Below are positions 1 through 10,073 of a stretch of DNA of 64,000 bases, piece by piece; within the stretch, counting starts at the first letter, position 1, and each line of letters starts with the position of its first letter. The notes under the pieces were generated by a model. That model made no database searches and was not told the origin of the DNA. It was given only the letters and a program-made list of their open reading frames with translations. Source of the DNA: Curvularia sp. ZM96 (lineage: Eukaryota; Ascomycota; Dothideomycetes; Pleosporales; Pleosporaceae); assembly GCA_022457065.1 (NCBI GenBank), contig JAJGBQ010000001.1, forward strand, positions 2,418,001 through 2,482,000, given 5' to 3'. The translations under genes and the position numbers were made by a program.

Positions 1-1805
1 AAGACATTGAAGAAGACGAGAACGATGAGGAAGATGGCTTCTTCAACAAGCGAAAAGCTGACGACGCCGCGAACGCCGAAGACCGATACATTCCCAAGTT
101 TGACTATGACGAGCTAGCGGAAAAGTGGGAGGACGAGGATAATGTCGAGGCTCTGAAGAGTCGCTTTGCTGTGGGTCACATGAACGGCAAGGGTGGCGAC
201 GGTGAGGAGGATGGCGATGGTGATGACTTTGAAGGCTTTGACGAAGACGACGAGGGTGACGGAGAATTTGAAGATTTGGAGACTGGTGAGAAGCACGGTG
301 GTGCTACTGAAAATACTGAAGCCGAAGCCGAAGCCAACTCCATCGAAGCCGAGCGCGAGAAGAACGCACGACGGAAAGAAGAGCTCAAGTTACGATTCGA
401 AGAGGAGGACAAGGAAGGTTTCATGAACGACAAGGCAGACGGTCGGAAAGAAGGCGGCGACGAAGAAGAGTTTGGCGAGGACGACTGGTACGACGCTCAG
501 AAGGCTATGATTCAGAAGCAACTGGACATCAACCGCGCCGAATTCGACCAACTAGACGAAGCCTCCCGCGTCCGCGTCGAGGGCCACCGTGCTGGCAGCT
601 ACGTCCGTATTGTGCTCGAAAATGTGCCTTGCGAATTCTCACAATACTTCAACCCGCGTTTCCCTGTTTTGATTGGTGGTCTCACGCCAACAGAAGAGCG
701 CTTCGGATACGTTCAGATACGCATCAAGCGTCACCGATGGCACAAGAAGATTCTCAAGACAAACGATCCTCTCATCTTCTCGCTAGGTTGGCGACGGTTC
801 CAGACTACCCCCATCTACAGCATCTCGGACTCGCGGACAAGGAACCGTATGCTCAAATATACGCCCGAGCACATGCACTGCTTTGGCACTTTCTACGGGC
901 CTCTCGTCGCTCCAAACACGGGCTTCGTCTGCGTCCAAAGCCTATCTAACAAGACACCTGGATTCCGCATCGCGGCTACCGGTGTAGTCCTCAACGTAGA
1001 CGAAAGCACCGAAATCGTCAAGAAGCTCAAGCTCACTGGTCACCCGTACAAGATCTTCAAGAACACGGCTTTCATCAAAGACATGTTCAAGTCTGCACTC
1101 GAAATCGCAAAGTTCGAGGGTGCAAGCATACGCACAGTGTCTGGTGTGCGCGGTCAAATCAAGCGCGCCCTGAGTAAGCCTGAAGGAAACTTCCGTGCAA
1201 CATTCGAAGACAAGATACTCATGAGCGACATTGTCTTCCTGCGGGCCTGGTACCCCATCAAGCCGCACCGCTTCTACAACACCGTCACCAACCTGCTGTG
1301 TCCCGCCAACCCAACCGAACACCCCGGCGAATCCACCTCATGGCAAGGCATGCGTCTCACGGGCGCCGTCCGCCACGAAGCCGGTCTCTCCGCCCCCTCG
1401 CAACAAAACAGCGCCTACCGCCCGATTGAGCGCCAAACCCGCGTCTTCAACCCCCTACGCGTGCCCCGCAAACTCGCCGCCGACCTCCCCTTCAAATCCC
1501 AAGCCGCAATCACCAAGCCCCAAAAGAGCCAAACCTACATGCAGAAGCGTGCCGTGGTGCTCGGCGGTGAGGAGAAGAAAGCACGTCGCTTGCTCGACCA
1601 GGTCGTGGCGATTCGCAACGACAAGGTGGAGCGGCGCCGCAAGAAGCAGGATGAGCGCAAGGATGGGTACCGTAAGAAGGTCGAGGAGAATGCCGAGAAA
1701 CGGGCTGAGCGTGAGAAGCGTGAGAAGAATGAGTATTGGGCGCGTGAGGGCAAGAAGAGGGCGAGGCAGAGTGAGGGTGGAGGTGGAGGCAAGCGTAGGA
1801 AGTAG
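1..1805 (+). CDS. BMS1: Ribosome biogenesis protein BMS1, C-terminal part (5' truncated by window)
   Basis: The reading frame is open from base 3 to the TAG at 1803-1805; bases 1-2 belong to a preceding codon, so the N-terminal GTPase part lies outside the window. Visible are an acidic linker, then the conserved C-terminal RIBIOP_C region (GHRAGSYVRI, the KRHRWHKKILK and GWRRFQT blocks, RMLKYTPEHMHCFGTF), and finally a Lys/Arg/Glu-rich tail that ends in a basic glycine-rich stretch fit for nucleolar retention. In yeast, Bms1 is the nucleolar GTPase that works with Rcl1 in 18S rRNA processing and 40S assembly; that role is inferred by homology. Tsr1 is a paralogue, but the RMLKYTPEHMHCF block and long acidic linker fit Bms1 better. 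No intron is seen in this part. The gene is convergent with BST1. Confidence 0.93.
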   Translation, partial: DIEEDENDEEDGFFNKRKADDAANAEDRYIPKFDYDELAEKWEDEDNVEALKSRFAVGHMNGKGGDGEEDGDGDDFEGFDEDDEGDGEFEDLETGEKHGGATENTEAEAEANSIEAEREKNARRKEELKLRFEEEDKEGFMNDKADGRKEGGDEEEFGEDDWYDAQKAMIQKQLDINRAEFDQLDEASRVRVEGHRAGSYVRIVLENVPCEFSQYFNPRFPVLIGGLTPTEERFGYVQIRIKRHRWHKKILKTNDPLIFSLGWRRFQTTPIYSISDSRTRNRMLKYTPEHMHCFGTFYGPLVAPNTGFVCVQSLSNKTPGFRIAATGVVLNVDESTEIVKKLKLTGHPYKIFKNTAFIKDMFKSALEIAKFEGASIRTVSGVRGQIKRALSKPEGNFRATFEDKILMSDIVFLRAWYPIKPHRFYNTVTNLLCPANPTEHPGESTSWQGMRLTGAVRHEAGLSAPSQQNSAYRPIERQTRVFNPLRVPRKLAADLPFKSQAAITKPQKSQTYMQKRAVVLGGEEKKARRLLDQVVAIRNDKVERRRKKQDERKDGYRKKVEENAEKRAEREKREKNEYWAREGKKRARQSEGGGGGKRRK

Positions 1806-2561
1806 TAGTCGAGAGCATCTTTGTATGGTAGAGAAAATCCTGAGGGGGCGTTTACTGTTGTAGTATTTGCATTTGGAAATTCAAACAAGCTTTTTTCCCT
1901 TCTAGTTGTAACATGTCTCGTTTCCCGTTCATGGCAGTGAAGTATGAGAGTTAGTCAATTGCACATTTACATCACAGCAACACTGCCAATTCAAAGACAC
2001 GTTCGTCATGTGAGAGCATACAAAATATCCTTTGTATTCTTCTTTTTCTCCTGCGTCGTTCTCTTCTTCTTCCGCAACCGCCCATTACACAATATATACA
2101 CAGTCGTCCTCAGCGCGTCTGCGTCTAACCTTGTCCCCCATGTCACAAAAGCAAGCCCCCTTTAACAAACAGGTTGCTTGGGTGTTATCCAATAGAGTAC
2201 GCCGCCCATATGCTCGAAGAAGAGAAAGAAGAGAAAAGATGCAAACCAAAAGCGCTTGAAAGAGGTGGAAAGAAGGACTTTCCAGCCCATATGATTCAAA
2301 ACGCCCAAATTCGCTGTAAACCCACAAGCAAGATATGCATTGTGAATAAGAGATACGAAGCTTTTTAAAAGAATAAAGATATCAAGGGGGGTATTGAATG
2401 TTGAGAAATGAAAAAGCCAGAAAAGAAGAAGAGAAAAAAAACACCAGACGTCACACAACGCGGCTAGCGCGCTACGATAAAGACCTGTTGATAGAAAAGT
2501 AAGAGAAGAAGAAGAGAGAAAAAAGAGAAAAGAATTGGTATTTTGGATCTATTCGCTGCAG
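1806..2561. other. Convergent intergenic region, BMS1 / BST1 3' ends
   Basis: This 756-bp stretch between two convergent stop codons holds no supported gene. It is rich in purine tracts (GAA/GAAA runs near 2210-2240, 2400-2440 and 2500-2535) and probably contains both 3' UTRs. Confidence 0.6.
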
Positions 2562-5500
2562 TCATGGTCGTTTCTTCGTCTTGCTGTGAGGACTCCGGCT
2601 TTCTATTAGGCTGCTTGCTCGCTTGAGCGGCCAAGTCGAGGGGTCAAAATGTATCGCGACGAGCCAAGCACACAAGATGTTTGCGAGATGGTGCAACACA
2701 AACGCGTATGTGACACCGTACACTGCTGCGTAGGCGCCAATGGAGAAAAGCAATATGTTTGTGAAGAAAGATACGCGGAGGTTGGCCTGAGGAACCATAC
2801 GTCCGGTGCTCAATGTTTCCACCAACAGGATGAAGGGCATGATGGAGAGGATGTTGTGGTGAGACGAGAAGGGTGTTAGCCAATGAACAGCAAGGTTTCG
2901 TATCCAGACTACCAACACCGGGAGGTTTATTGGTAGGATCCAGAGCATTAGGATGAATATTGAGTGTGCGTAGTTGTAAAAGTTGTAGTTGGAGTCCATG
3001 CCAGACTCCCTGGCTAGCCGGAAGGCGCGAACCGTAGTTGCAAGCTGTACGAGACACAGTACGACGTACGCAAAGTGGTAAGGAATCACTGTTGACACGA
3101 GCGACAACAGGATACAAGTTGTTATGACACGTCGTCGGTTCGACGTCACGGCAAAAGCCGAGGGTAATCTCTTTGCCTCGTCTTTCCGCAGCCTTGCTGA
3201 GATGACGACAGAGTAGAGGAATGCAAAGATCAACTCAATCAGCATTGCAACGTAGTTGATAGCGACGCAGATGCCGATACACATCAGGCCGAACAACGGG
3301 ACCAGAAACCAGAAGAATGTGTCATCCGAACCAAGAAGCAGCTCGTTGTTGGCATCATCGAACAGAGTCATGGTAGAGGATTTGCTACCAAATCCCCATT
3401 TCTTTGATTGATGTTGAGCAGTTGCCAGAGCAATGGACAAAAACGTGAGCGCAGACAGGGCCAGTGGAAGGGAGCCTGCCAAGCACTCATTCAGCCCCTG
3501 CGTGAAGCTCATGAAGACACCAGTATCGTCGTATTCTCGAAATTGTTGCCGCAAGACCAGAGCTACAATCAGAATCGGGAAAGCAGCGAAAACAATGCGG
3601 TAGCGCATCCAAAGCTTGCCCATGCTACCCAAGATATCAACACTAAGATTGATTTCAACGCTGCTGTCGCATGTAGGATCAGACCAAATCTGCAACGACA
3701 GTCCATTTTGGGGCTGCTTGGCGTGAAGCGCTGGAGGCATATACGGTGCCACCCCGTGAAGACTGATGCCAGCATCTCTAACGTTGACGGAGAATCGACT
3801 TTCGTGAACATCGGTGACGTATTGGCGAAGAAGGGGAGCAAAAAGCTCTCCAGCATCGCACGATTGCTTGCCTACGTGAATGTTGTACGCCAAAAGAGCA
3901 GAGTTCAGCGCTGGGACTTTGATGTCTGTCACCAGAGGACGGTCCGACGGGAGCCGGAGTGAAAGGCCAGTGGTCAGGAGGCGCTGCAGGCCCGTGTCAA
4001 CGTTGATTTGCGAATCCGAGGAAGAACTGAATTCAGCCAATACCCATCCGGCGTTGTGCTCACTGGCTTTATCAACAACAGCTACAAATTGGTGTTCTGC
4101 GAGATGTTCCATGTCGTATTGGAGATAGGAGAATGGACGCTCATTCATTTCGAATGCATGTGTCGAGTGACGAGTCGACGCAGGAAGAGCAATGACATCC
4201 GATGCTGCGTTCTTGCAAGCAAGGCGAGTGGCGCCTGAACTATCGCCCGAAAAATCCATATTCATGGAGAAGAGGGCTGTAGAGTGTCCGGCCTGAGAGG
4301 GGAGTACACTACAGAAGAGCACCTCAAGCATGCCGTGGCTGCCAGGAGCATCCAGCTGCTCGCTTGTAAGCAAAGTAAACTTTTTTCCCTGGGCCTGAGG
4401 TGGCACCGGCATGAGATGGGCATTCGGCTTGCGCTGGAAACTTCCAAGGCTGCGCAGAACAAGACGCTCTCCCTCTGAAACAATGGCGCTGTTTGCTTCG
4501 AGAGTGAGAAGCGTCTTGGCTTCCTTTTGTGGCAAGGTCTTTTCGGCTACATCCTCAAGTCCACTGAGGAACCATTTTTTGAAACCGCGCATTCGCTCAG
4601 CACGTGGTACCGTTTGAGTTGCACGTGAAACATCAATGACGTCGTACAAGGCGCGCACAACCGCCTTCCTGTGCTGGTCACACCAGGTGATGGCCAAGTG
4701 GTCGATGCCGGTCCAGACATGGGGCATGGAAGTCGAGAAGACTGTGAAACCGTGCGTCTCCGGGACCAGCGAGGCAATGCTGGTGTAGTCGGACGATATC
4801 ATCGTATCCAGGCTTCCTCCGGCGATCGAAATAAGGGTTACATGCCAGAGTGGATTGTCAATGGCCCACTTTTGTGAGTACGCGCGTCGCCAATAATCGT
4901 TGACACCCTTGTACGTGCGAACGATATCCCCGTCAAACGAGACCGGGGGCCGGGCATGGGGGGCAGCGAGCGTGATAATAGTGTTGATGGTGTTGGCCTG
5001 ATAATTGGGCATGATCAGCATGGTCCGGGCGACAACGCCGCCCATTGAGTGTCCGACTATGATGACTGAAGTAGGGTCTGGCAAGGTAGAATCGCGAAGA
5101 AATTTGCCCGGGGTGTGGTACAGGGACAATATGTAGGCGATGGCGTCATTAAGATATTCGGCCTGGTCTAGCAAGGTTTGTCCGTGGAACGCCGTGATAT
5201 CCTCGTTGAAATCGACCGAGAAGAAATCCAGAGGACGCTTTCCTGCTTTGCCGGCCTCGACATCGTTGTGGACATGATTGTGGTAGTGGTAGGCAGCTTC
5301 CGCAGCAAGCGAACGCACTTGTTTGTAACTGCCAGCATTGCCCGGAATAAATAGCACTGGCACGCCTTTGACCTGAAGGGGATGTCAGCATATGATGACT
5401 CTGGGAAGGGAAAACAACATGCCCTGGAATCGTCGTCCAAGTTGCCTTCCCGGTACAGATACAAGGAGTACTTTGTAGCGAACCGTGTGTGCTCTGTGTC

Positions 5501-6016
5501 GAATTGGTTGAATCTTTTGTAGGTCGGTCGCATGTAGGACATGCCGCATCCTTTAACGTCTTGTTGCTTGAGCAGGAAGGATTGGGTCATGAGAAACAGA
5601 GCAACAAAAGCTGCGAGCGTTGTCGCAAGGGTAGTCAAGGAACACGCCCAAGGATTCCGGAGCCGCTGACGCCATTTGCTGCTGTGCCTGTCGCTAGGAC
5701 TGGGGGGCATGATGTCTTTGGCCAGCGCAGCCATTGGAGCATGTGCTTTTCCAGACACGATGCGAGGCTGTGGTCGAGTGGTCGGAGCAGGGTCGTGAGT
5801 TGGATGATAGGCGGTGGACAGTTGAGGGCCAGGAGAGAGGTGCGCCTTGTGCTCCGATGTCTCGCTGTCGGTGCAATTCGAGGCCTTCACTTGCAATGCC
5901 TCGAGGTGGTGGTTGAGCTTGTCGTCATGTTCCAGAGCTGGTTGGGGTGGATGGTCGGTGGTCGAGTTGGCGTCGCGATGCTCGGCGCTGGGGTCGGCGG
6001 AAGAACGCCGTCGCAT
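2562..6016 (-). CDS. BST1: GPI inositol-deacylase (Bst1/PGAP1 family)
   Basis: Two exons: 6016-5423 and 5372-2562 (1134 aa). ER-membrane lipase that removes the inositol-linked acyl chain from GPI anchors before ER exit (known for yeast Bst1 and human PGAP1). Seen here: a basic, disordered N-terminus, a transmembrane segment at about residues 125-147, the family block reading YREGNLDDDSR then VKGVPVLFIPGNAGSYKQVR across the splice, and the lipase elbow GHSMGGVVAR with nucleophile Ser about 307. Several hydrophobic segments fill the last third, as expected for a polytopic enzyme. The start is the ATG at 6014-6016. The 50-bp intron (5422-5373) appears to use a GC donor (gcatgt) and cttcag acceptor; the nearby GT gives the wrong frame. 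The length fits fungal homologues. Confidence 0.92.
5373..5422 (-). other. Probable GC-AG intron in BST1
   Basis: On the minus strand the coding block ends at AGG (5423), followed by gcatgtt, and the next exon begins GTCAAAGGC after cttcag. Only this junction keeps the strongly conserved REG...VKGVPVLFIPGNAG block in frame. Length 50 bp. Confidence 0.75.
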
Positions 6017-7248
6017 CTAACACGGTGCCTGGCAGCTTGGAGGAGGGCTGCGCCTGCCGTCGAAATGCACAGAGAAGAGGCTGCCCAAGGGGGAAGGGCG
6101 GTCTGGGCTGGGAGAGGGAGAGCGAGGGCGGAGGTCGAGGCTCGCTAAATTTCCCAAGGGCGGCGGCGGGTGGATATCTGGGTCTGAAGCGACAGTAGGG
6201 CTCAGCGAAGGCGAGCGAAGGGTGGCCCAGCGGTGGCGGTGGGGTTATTGAGTAGCAGCGCGGCAGCGGGCCATGGACACGACGGCGGAATGTTGAGCGC
6301 AGAAAAACGCACGGCGGGAGTGGTTGGATGTTAGCAGCGAAGGCGTCGCAAGCTGCCAAGAAGCGCGGAGTCGACCTCGTCAAGCACGTCGAGCAGGGCC
6401 GCGATAAGACCACGGCAGGGCCCTCGCGACAGCCAAGGCCAACCGCCGGCGCGTTCGGGCGATCTGCGACGCTGGCTCTGGCTCTGGCCGCGCTGCGAGA
6501 GGACTCAGGTGTGGGCTGCCACAGACGACGCGGTGCAAGATGGCATCTCGCCCCCGTCCTGGTCACCCAAGGCCGTTTTCCATCATGGCGGCGGCGGCTG
6601 GCCAAGCACTCCCACGGAGGAGGCAGAAGCGCCATGGCTGGACTGGGCGTATTGCCGACTTTCCATTCAGCAGCTGCATATTCCTTGCTCTGCTCCGGGA
6701 CCGTCCTGCTTTACGGCTGGTTCGTGTTTTTGCCCTTGTGCCAGCATCGTCGCCATCGATACATCTGCCCTAAATTGTCTATGACATCGTCTTTTTCTTT
6801 TCCCCCCGATGATGCGGGACCACCCGTCTTACACCAGAACCATGGCTTCGTGCTCTTGGACCATGCCTTCTTTCGACCACCAGAAAACTACGCACTCGAC
6901 TAACCTGGAAGGAGAAACAGCCGTCAAGAAGACTAATGTAGCGTTGAAGACATGTGCTGTCCGCCGCGTGCAAGTAGACTTGCATCGTTCACTAGGGCGA
7001 AGACGCCACTTACACAAAGCGTCCGCTCACGTGACAGCCAGAACTATGGCCCATTCCATGCTAGCCCTAGACAACATACATGACGACTATCACAGCTAGA
7101 GTGAACAGAGAATGATGGATAAAAATAGAATGCTCAGAATTAAACCTGGTACATGGCAACGTTGCGCTGCTCATTCAAACTAAACAATTGGGTATCAAGG
7201 CTATGAACGCTTCCAACGCGACAAAAACAGTCCAGCGTAGTGCTCCTT
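6017..7248. other. Intergenic region upstream of BST1
   Basis: A 1.2-kb GC-rich stretch. It has long overlapping open frames on both strands (for example 6328-6903 plus and 5925-6635 minus), but their translations are low-complexity, rich in Arg/Pro/Ala and carry no recognisable domain. I take them as chance frames in GC-rich promoter DNA. No supported gene. Confidence 0.5.
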
Positions 7249-8580
7249 CTACGAGGTGAGCTCCCTCATGGCGCCCAAAATAGACTGCCACATGGATGGC
7301 TCCTCTTGCTGCTCTGCTTGTGCCTGCTCAGCTCGCAGGCGACGGCTCTCCTCCAGCTCCGCCTCCCACGCCAAAATCGCGTCCTTCTCGTCGCGGATGG
7401 CCAGGTCCGTAGGGGCCAGCGAGGCAGCTTCTTCAATCAGGGTAACGGCCTTGACACTGCTGGCCGCATTGCCCATCAACCTCAGGCACCTGGCGTGGCG
7501 GAACAGCATCTTGGCTGATTGCTGGTTGCTAGGCGCCCACGTAGCACCTGCGTGCTGCGCGAACCGCGCACTCGCAGTCTCACATTTTCGCAGATGCTGA
7601 ATGGCAACTCGTCCATTTCGCTGCACTAATGCGCCTTGAGACCGCTCGTTGGCCATGTCCATCTGCAGGAATTGCGCGTGGAAGAGGTTGAGGGTAAAGT
7701 AAAGATCGGCAACCTTGTTTACAAACTCTTCACCGCCGGCCTTTTGAAGACCGAGCCATGACGAACTGTGGCGCATGCGCTCCAGGGTGCGCATGGCATA
7801 CGCCCATGATTCCGAGGCAGAGGCAAAGTTGTTCTGCTGCCATTGTCGTTTGCCCACGTCGACGCCGGTGCCGATTTCTTCAATCGTCGCCTCGGGCTCG
7901 GTCCAGCGTGGCCTCGCTACCTCGGCCTTTACTGCTTCTGCTAGGGCGGGATTGACCGGACCCACGATCTTGAGGTTGGGCACGCCACGCAAAGACGACG
8001 CAAGGGGCTGCAACAAGCGCTCCTGGACCTTTGGTGCAAGGAAACGGGTTTGGGCGTAGTTGAGTCGGATGGACGCTTGGATAGACGCATGTTCGCTCGT
8101 GGTTGAGTTGGCATCCGACATGACACTTTCAATGTCGAGCTGTTCGCACAGCTTGGGCAGATCGGACCTCAGCATCATCATCTCGAATTCCGAGAACTGG
8201 AAGGCCGAGGGTACAAGGGCAGGCTTGGAGAGCGTGATATGCATGATGTGGCCATCAAACAGGCTGATGCTGCGCGCGTTGGTCGTGATGACGGGAATCC
8301 CTTCGCTGAGGAAGAGATTTCGTGCATCCAGACCTCGACAGGTGATACGGACAAACTGGTTGCGCTTGATCATGTAGTCGGAGGCTTCAGCATGGATTTG
8401 CTTGTTGGTACGAAGGAGGGCTGTGGATGGGCTGCTTGGGACGCGCCGGCTCAGGCTGCTGATCATGCTGCTTGGGTCATACTCGGGCTCATCATTCCAG
8501 GAGCAGAGCAGCAAGTCGTAGATGCTGTTGCGGATCTCGCCGGGCAGGTCCAGAAAGCGGAAGGGCTGATGGGAAGACAT
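7249..8580 (-). CDS. Uncharacterised fungal protein with F-box-like N-terminus
   Basis: Intronless, 443 aa from the ATG at 8578-8580. An upstream in-frame codon at 8706 is possible, but its extension is low-complexity and lies where a TATA-like element sits. The N-terminus reads FRFLDLPGEIRNSIYD, the LPxE(I/L)RxxIY pattern found at the start of many fungal F-box-like/2EXR proteins. The middle (TNKQIHAEASDYMI) fits the same group. The C-terminal half is helical (repeated Ala/Leu/Glu helices around residues 270-430), resembling a TPR-like solenoid, and ends in a charged helix. Function unknown; F-box-like proteins often recruit substrates to SCF ligases, but no Skp1 contact can be shown here. 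Confidence 0.8.
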   Translation of the reverse strand: MSSHQPFRFLDLPGEIRNSIYDLLLCSWNDEPEYDPSSMISSLSRRVPSSPSTALLRTNKQIHAEASDYMIKRNQFVRITCRGLDARNLFLSEGIPVITTNARSISLFDGHIMHITLSKPALVPSAFQFSEFEMMMLRSDLPKLCEQLDIESVMSDANSTTSEHASIQASIRLNYAQTRFLAPKVQERLLQPLASSLRGVPNLKIVGPVNPALAEAVKAEVARPRWTEPEATIEEIGTGVDVGKRQWQQNNFASASESWAYAMRTLERMRHSSSWLGLQKAGGEEFVNKVADLYFTLNLFHAQFLQMDMANERSQGALVQRNGRVAIQHLRKCETASARFAQHAGATWAPSNQQSAKMLFRHARCLRLMGNAASSVKAVTLIEEAASLAPTDLAIRDEKDAILAWEAELEESRRLRAEQAQAEQQEEPSMWQSILGAMRELTS

Positions 8581-8709
8581 GGTGGTGGGTGGGATGTTGC
8601 TATGCTGGGTAGATAAAATGGTGGGCGGACGACTCAATGTGTCGCAAGGAATGAGTCTGTGTTGCTGTGGTGGTGGTGTCGCAAAGGAGGGAATGCTGCT
8701 GGGCAAAGA

Positions 8710-8804
8710 TGTCGCTCAGGAAGAAGTGTCGCTATGGTATATATAAAGGCAGTCAATGACAGCAAAGGGATGATGTCGCAGTGGAGATTTGTCGCTTAGG
8801 AAGA
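8710..8804. repeat. Direct repeat TGTCGCTYAGGAAGA, two copies
   Basis: Copies at 8710-8724 and 8790-8804 match at 14 of 15 positions and start 80 bp apart. The shorter core GTCGC also recurs near 8727, 8775, 9160 and 9171. They lie 130-225 bp upstream of the ATG at 8580, in the presumed promoter. Confidence 0.7.
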
Positions 8805-9993
8805 CTTGTGGCCAGCCAGGTATTGGATTTGCATGTATACTTAGCGCAGATGGCGAGGTCTGTTGAATAAAAAGAAGCGGTAAAAAGATTGAATTGTGTG
8901 TCAAGGATTTGCAATCCCAGGGGAAAATTTCGTAGTCAGATCTCAAAACGTGCAGGGGCCAAGAGTGGAAATTTGACTCGCGGCTTTCTCTTGGGAAACT
9001 CGGGGAGCACGAGCGTGGCTTTATGCTGGCGGTCGAATGTTCTTCGCCGGCGGCGAGTGGGCCAAGGGAAAGCGGCTTCAGCCCCGGGCGGATCCGTAGC
9101 CAGCGGTGCGGTGGTGCGGAGAAGGGTGAAGGTGGCAGGGCCTGAAGCTGCACGGTGATGTCGCTCAAGGCGTCGCTAGGCCCGCTTGGTCATAGCGCGG
9201 CCAGTTTCCCGAAGTGCCCCTTGGCCTCTACCCGTCGGGAAACCAGTCGCCATGGCCAGTCGCAACGGCGTGGACGGCGTTTGTTCGAACTGAGCTCGGA
9301 GCAAAAGGACATTGTTCGGATTCTGTGTGTCAGCTCAAGAAACCCCAGGTCTTGAGTGACGAGTACTTGAATATACGACTCCCTTCCTCTCCTCCTCGGC
9401 CTCACATGAACACACGCTATGCCAAGGGAGCCGCTACCTGCACACGCATCCTTGGGCCTGAGGAATATGTAGGTAATAGCCGTCACGGCTGCAAAGCCTG
9501 CATGTGTACATTAACAAGATGGGACAAGTATGCATATGTTGAGCCACCGCCCCAGATGGCTGATCGGCCACCGCCATTGCTCACCGGAATAGCTATACTT
9601 GATGGCGCAGTTGTCAAGGATAACAGAGACTAACACAACACTACCGCTTGTGCCGCCGTAACCAGAGTAGTGTACTTGGGGTCATCTGCACCTAACATCT
9701 GCTCAAGTGTGGGGAGTAGTGCATGCGATCATGCTGTTTTTATAGGACTCGGGCATTGCCGCTACCCCGAATGATGATCCGGGCTACCTTGCACAGCATC
9801 TCATACCTATCGAGCCGCTCTAACCTGACCTAACGAACTACCAAGTATCTGATGTACTTCGTATGTACGATATGTGAAATCGTCTTAGTTCCATCATGTG
9901 TCGGGGTTAGGGTCCGGGTCATGGCCATTGTCAGATCGACGAGTCCCTGCATTGGTTTCGGGGTGTCGTGGGTCCTGACCAAGGTTGTGAAAG

Positions 9994-10047
9994 ATCAGTT
10001 TTAATACGTACAAATAAGTTCGCTTATTTGTACGTATTAAAACTGAT
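9994..10047. repeat. Perfect 25-bp inverted repeat with 4-nt TTCG loop
   Basis: Left arm 9994-10018, loop TTCG 10019-10022, right arm 10023-10047; all 25 pairs match. The arms are AT-rich and contain TTAATACGTACAAATAAG. The hairpin lies 27 bp beyond the stop codon (10074-10076) of the minus-strand gene, so it would fall in that gene's 3' UTR or terminator region. It could be a 3'-end structure, a miniature-element relic or a small-RNA precursor; an assembly fold-back cannot be excluded. Confidence 0.9.
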
Positions 10048-10073
10048 ACAAATGGAAATATCGTCGTATTCAT

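Larger units (their letters stand above)
8581..10073. other. Intergenic region with promoter repeat and 25-bp hairpin
   Basis: 1.5 kb without a supported gene. Near its left end it carries a TATA-like tatatataaa (about 8737) and a direct repeat (8710-8724, 8790-8804) that probably belong to the promoter of the gene ending at 7249. At its right end lies a perfect hairpin (9994-10047). Open frames inside, such as 8716-9168 minus, have no domain. Confidence 0.5.

Noticed and set aside
6328..6903. 191-aa open frame on the plus strand
   Set aside because: Arg/Pro/Ala-rich, no domain, overlapped by an equally long frame on the other strand in GC-rich DNA; looks like promoter sequence of BST1.
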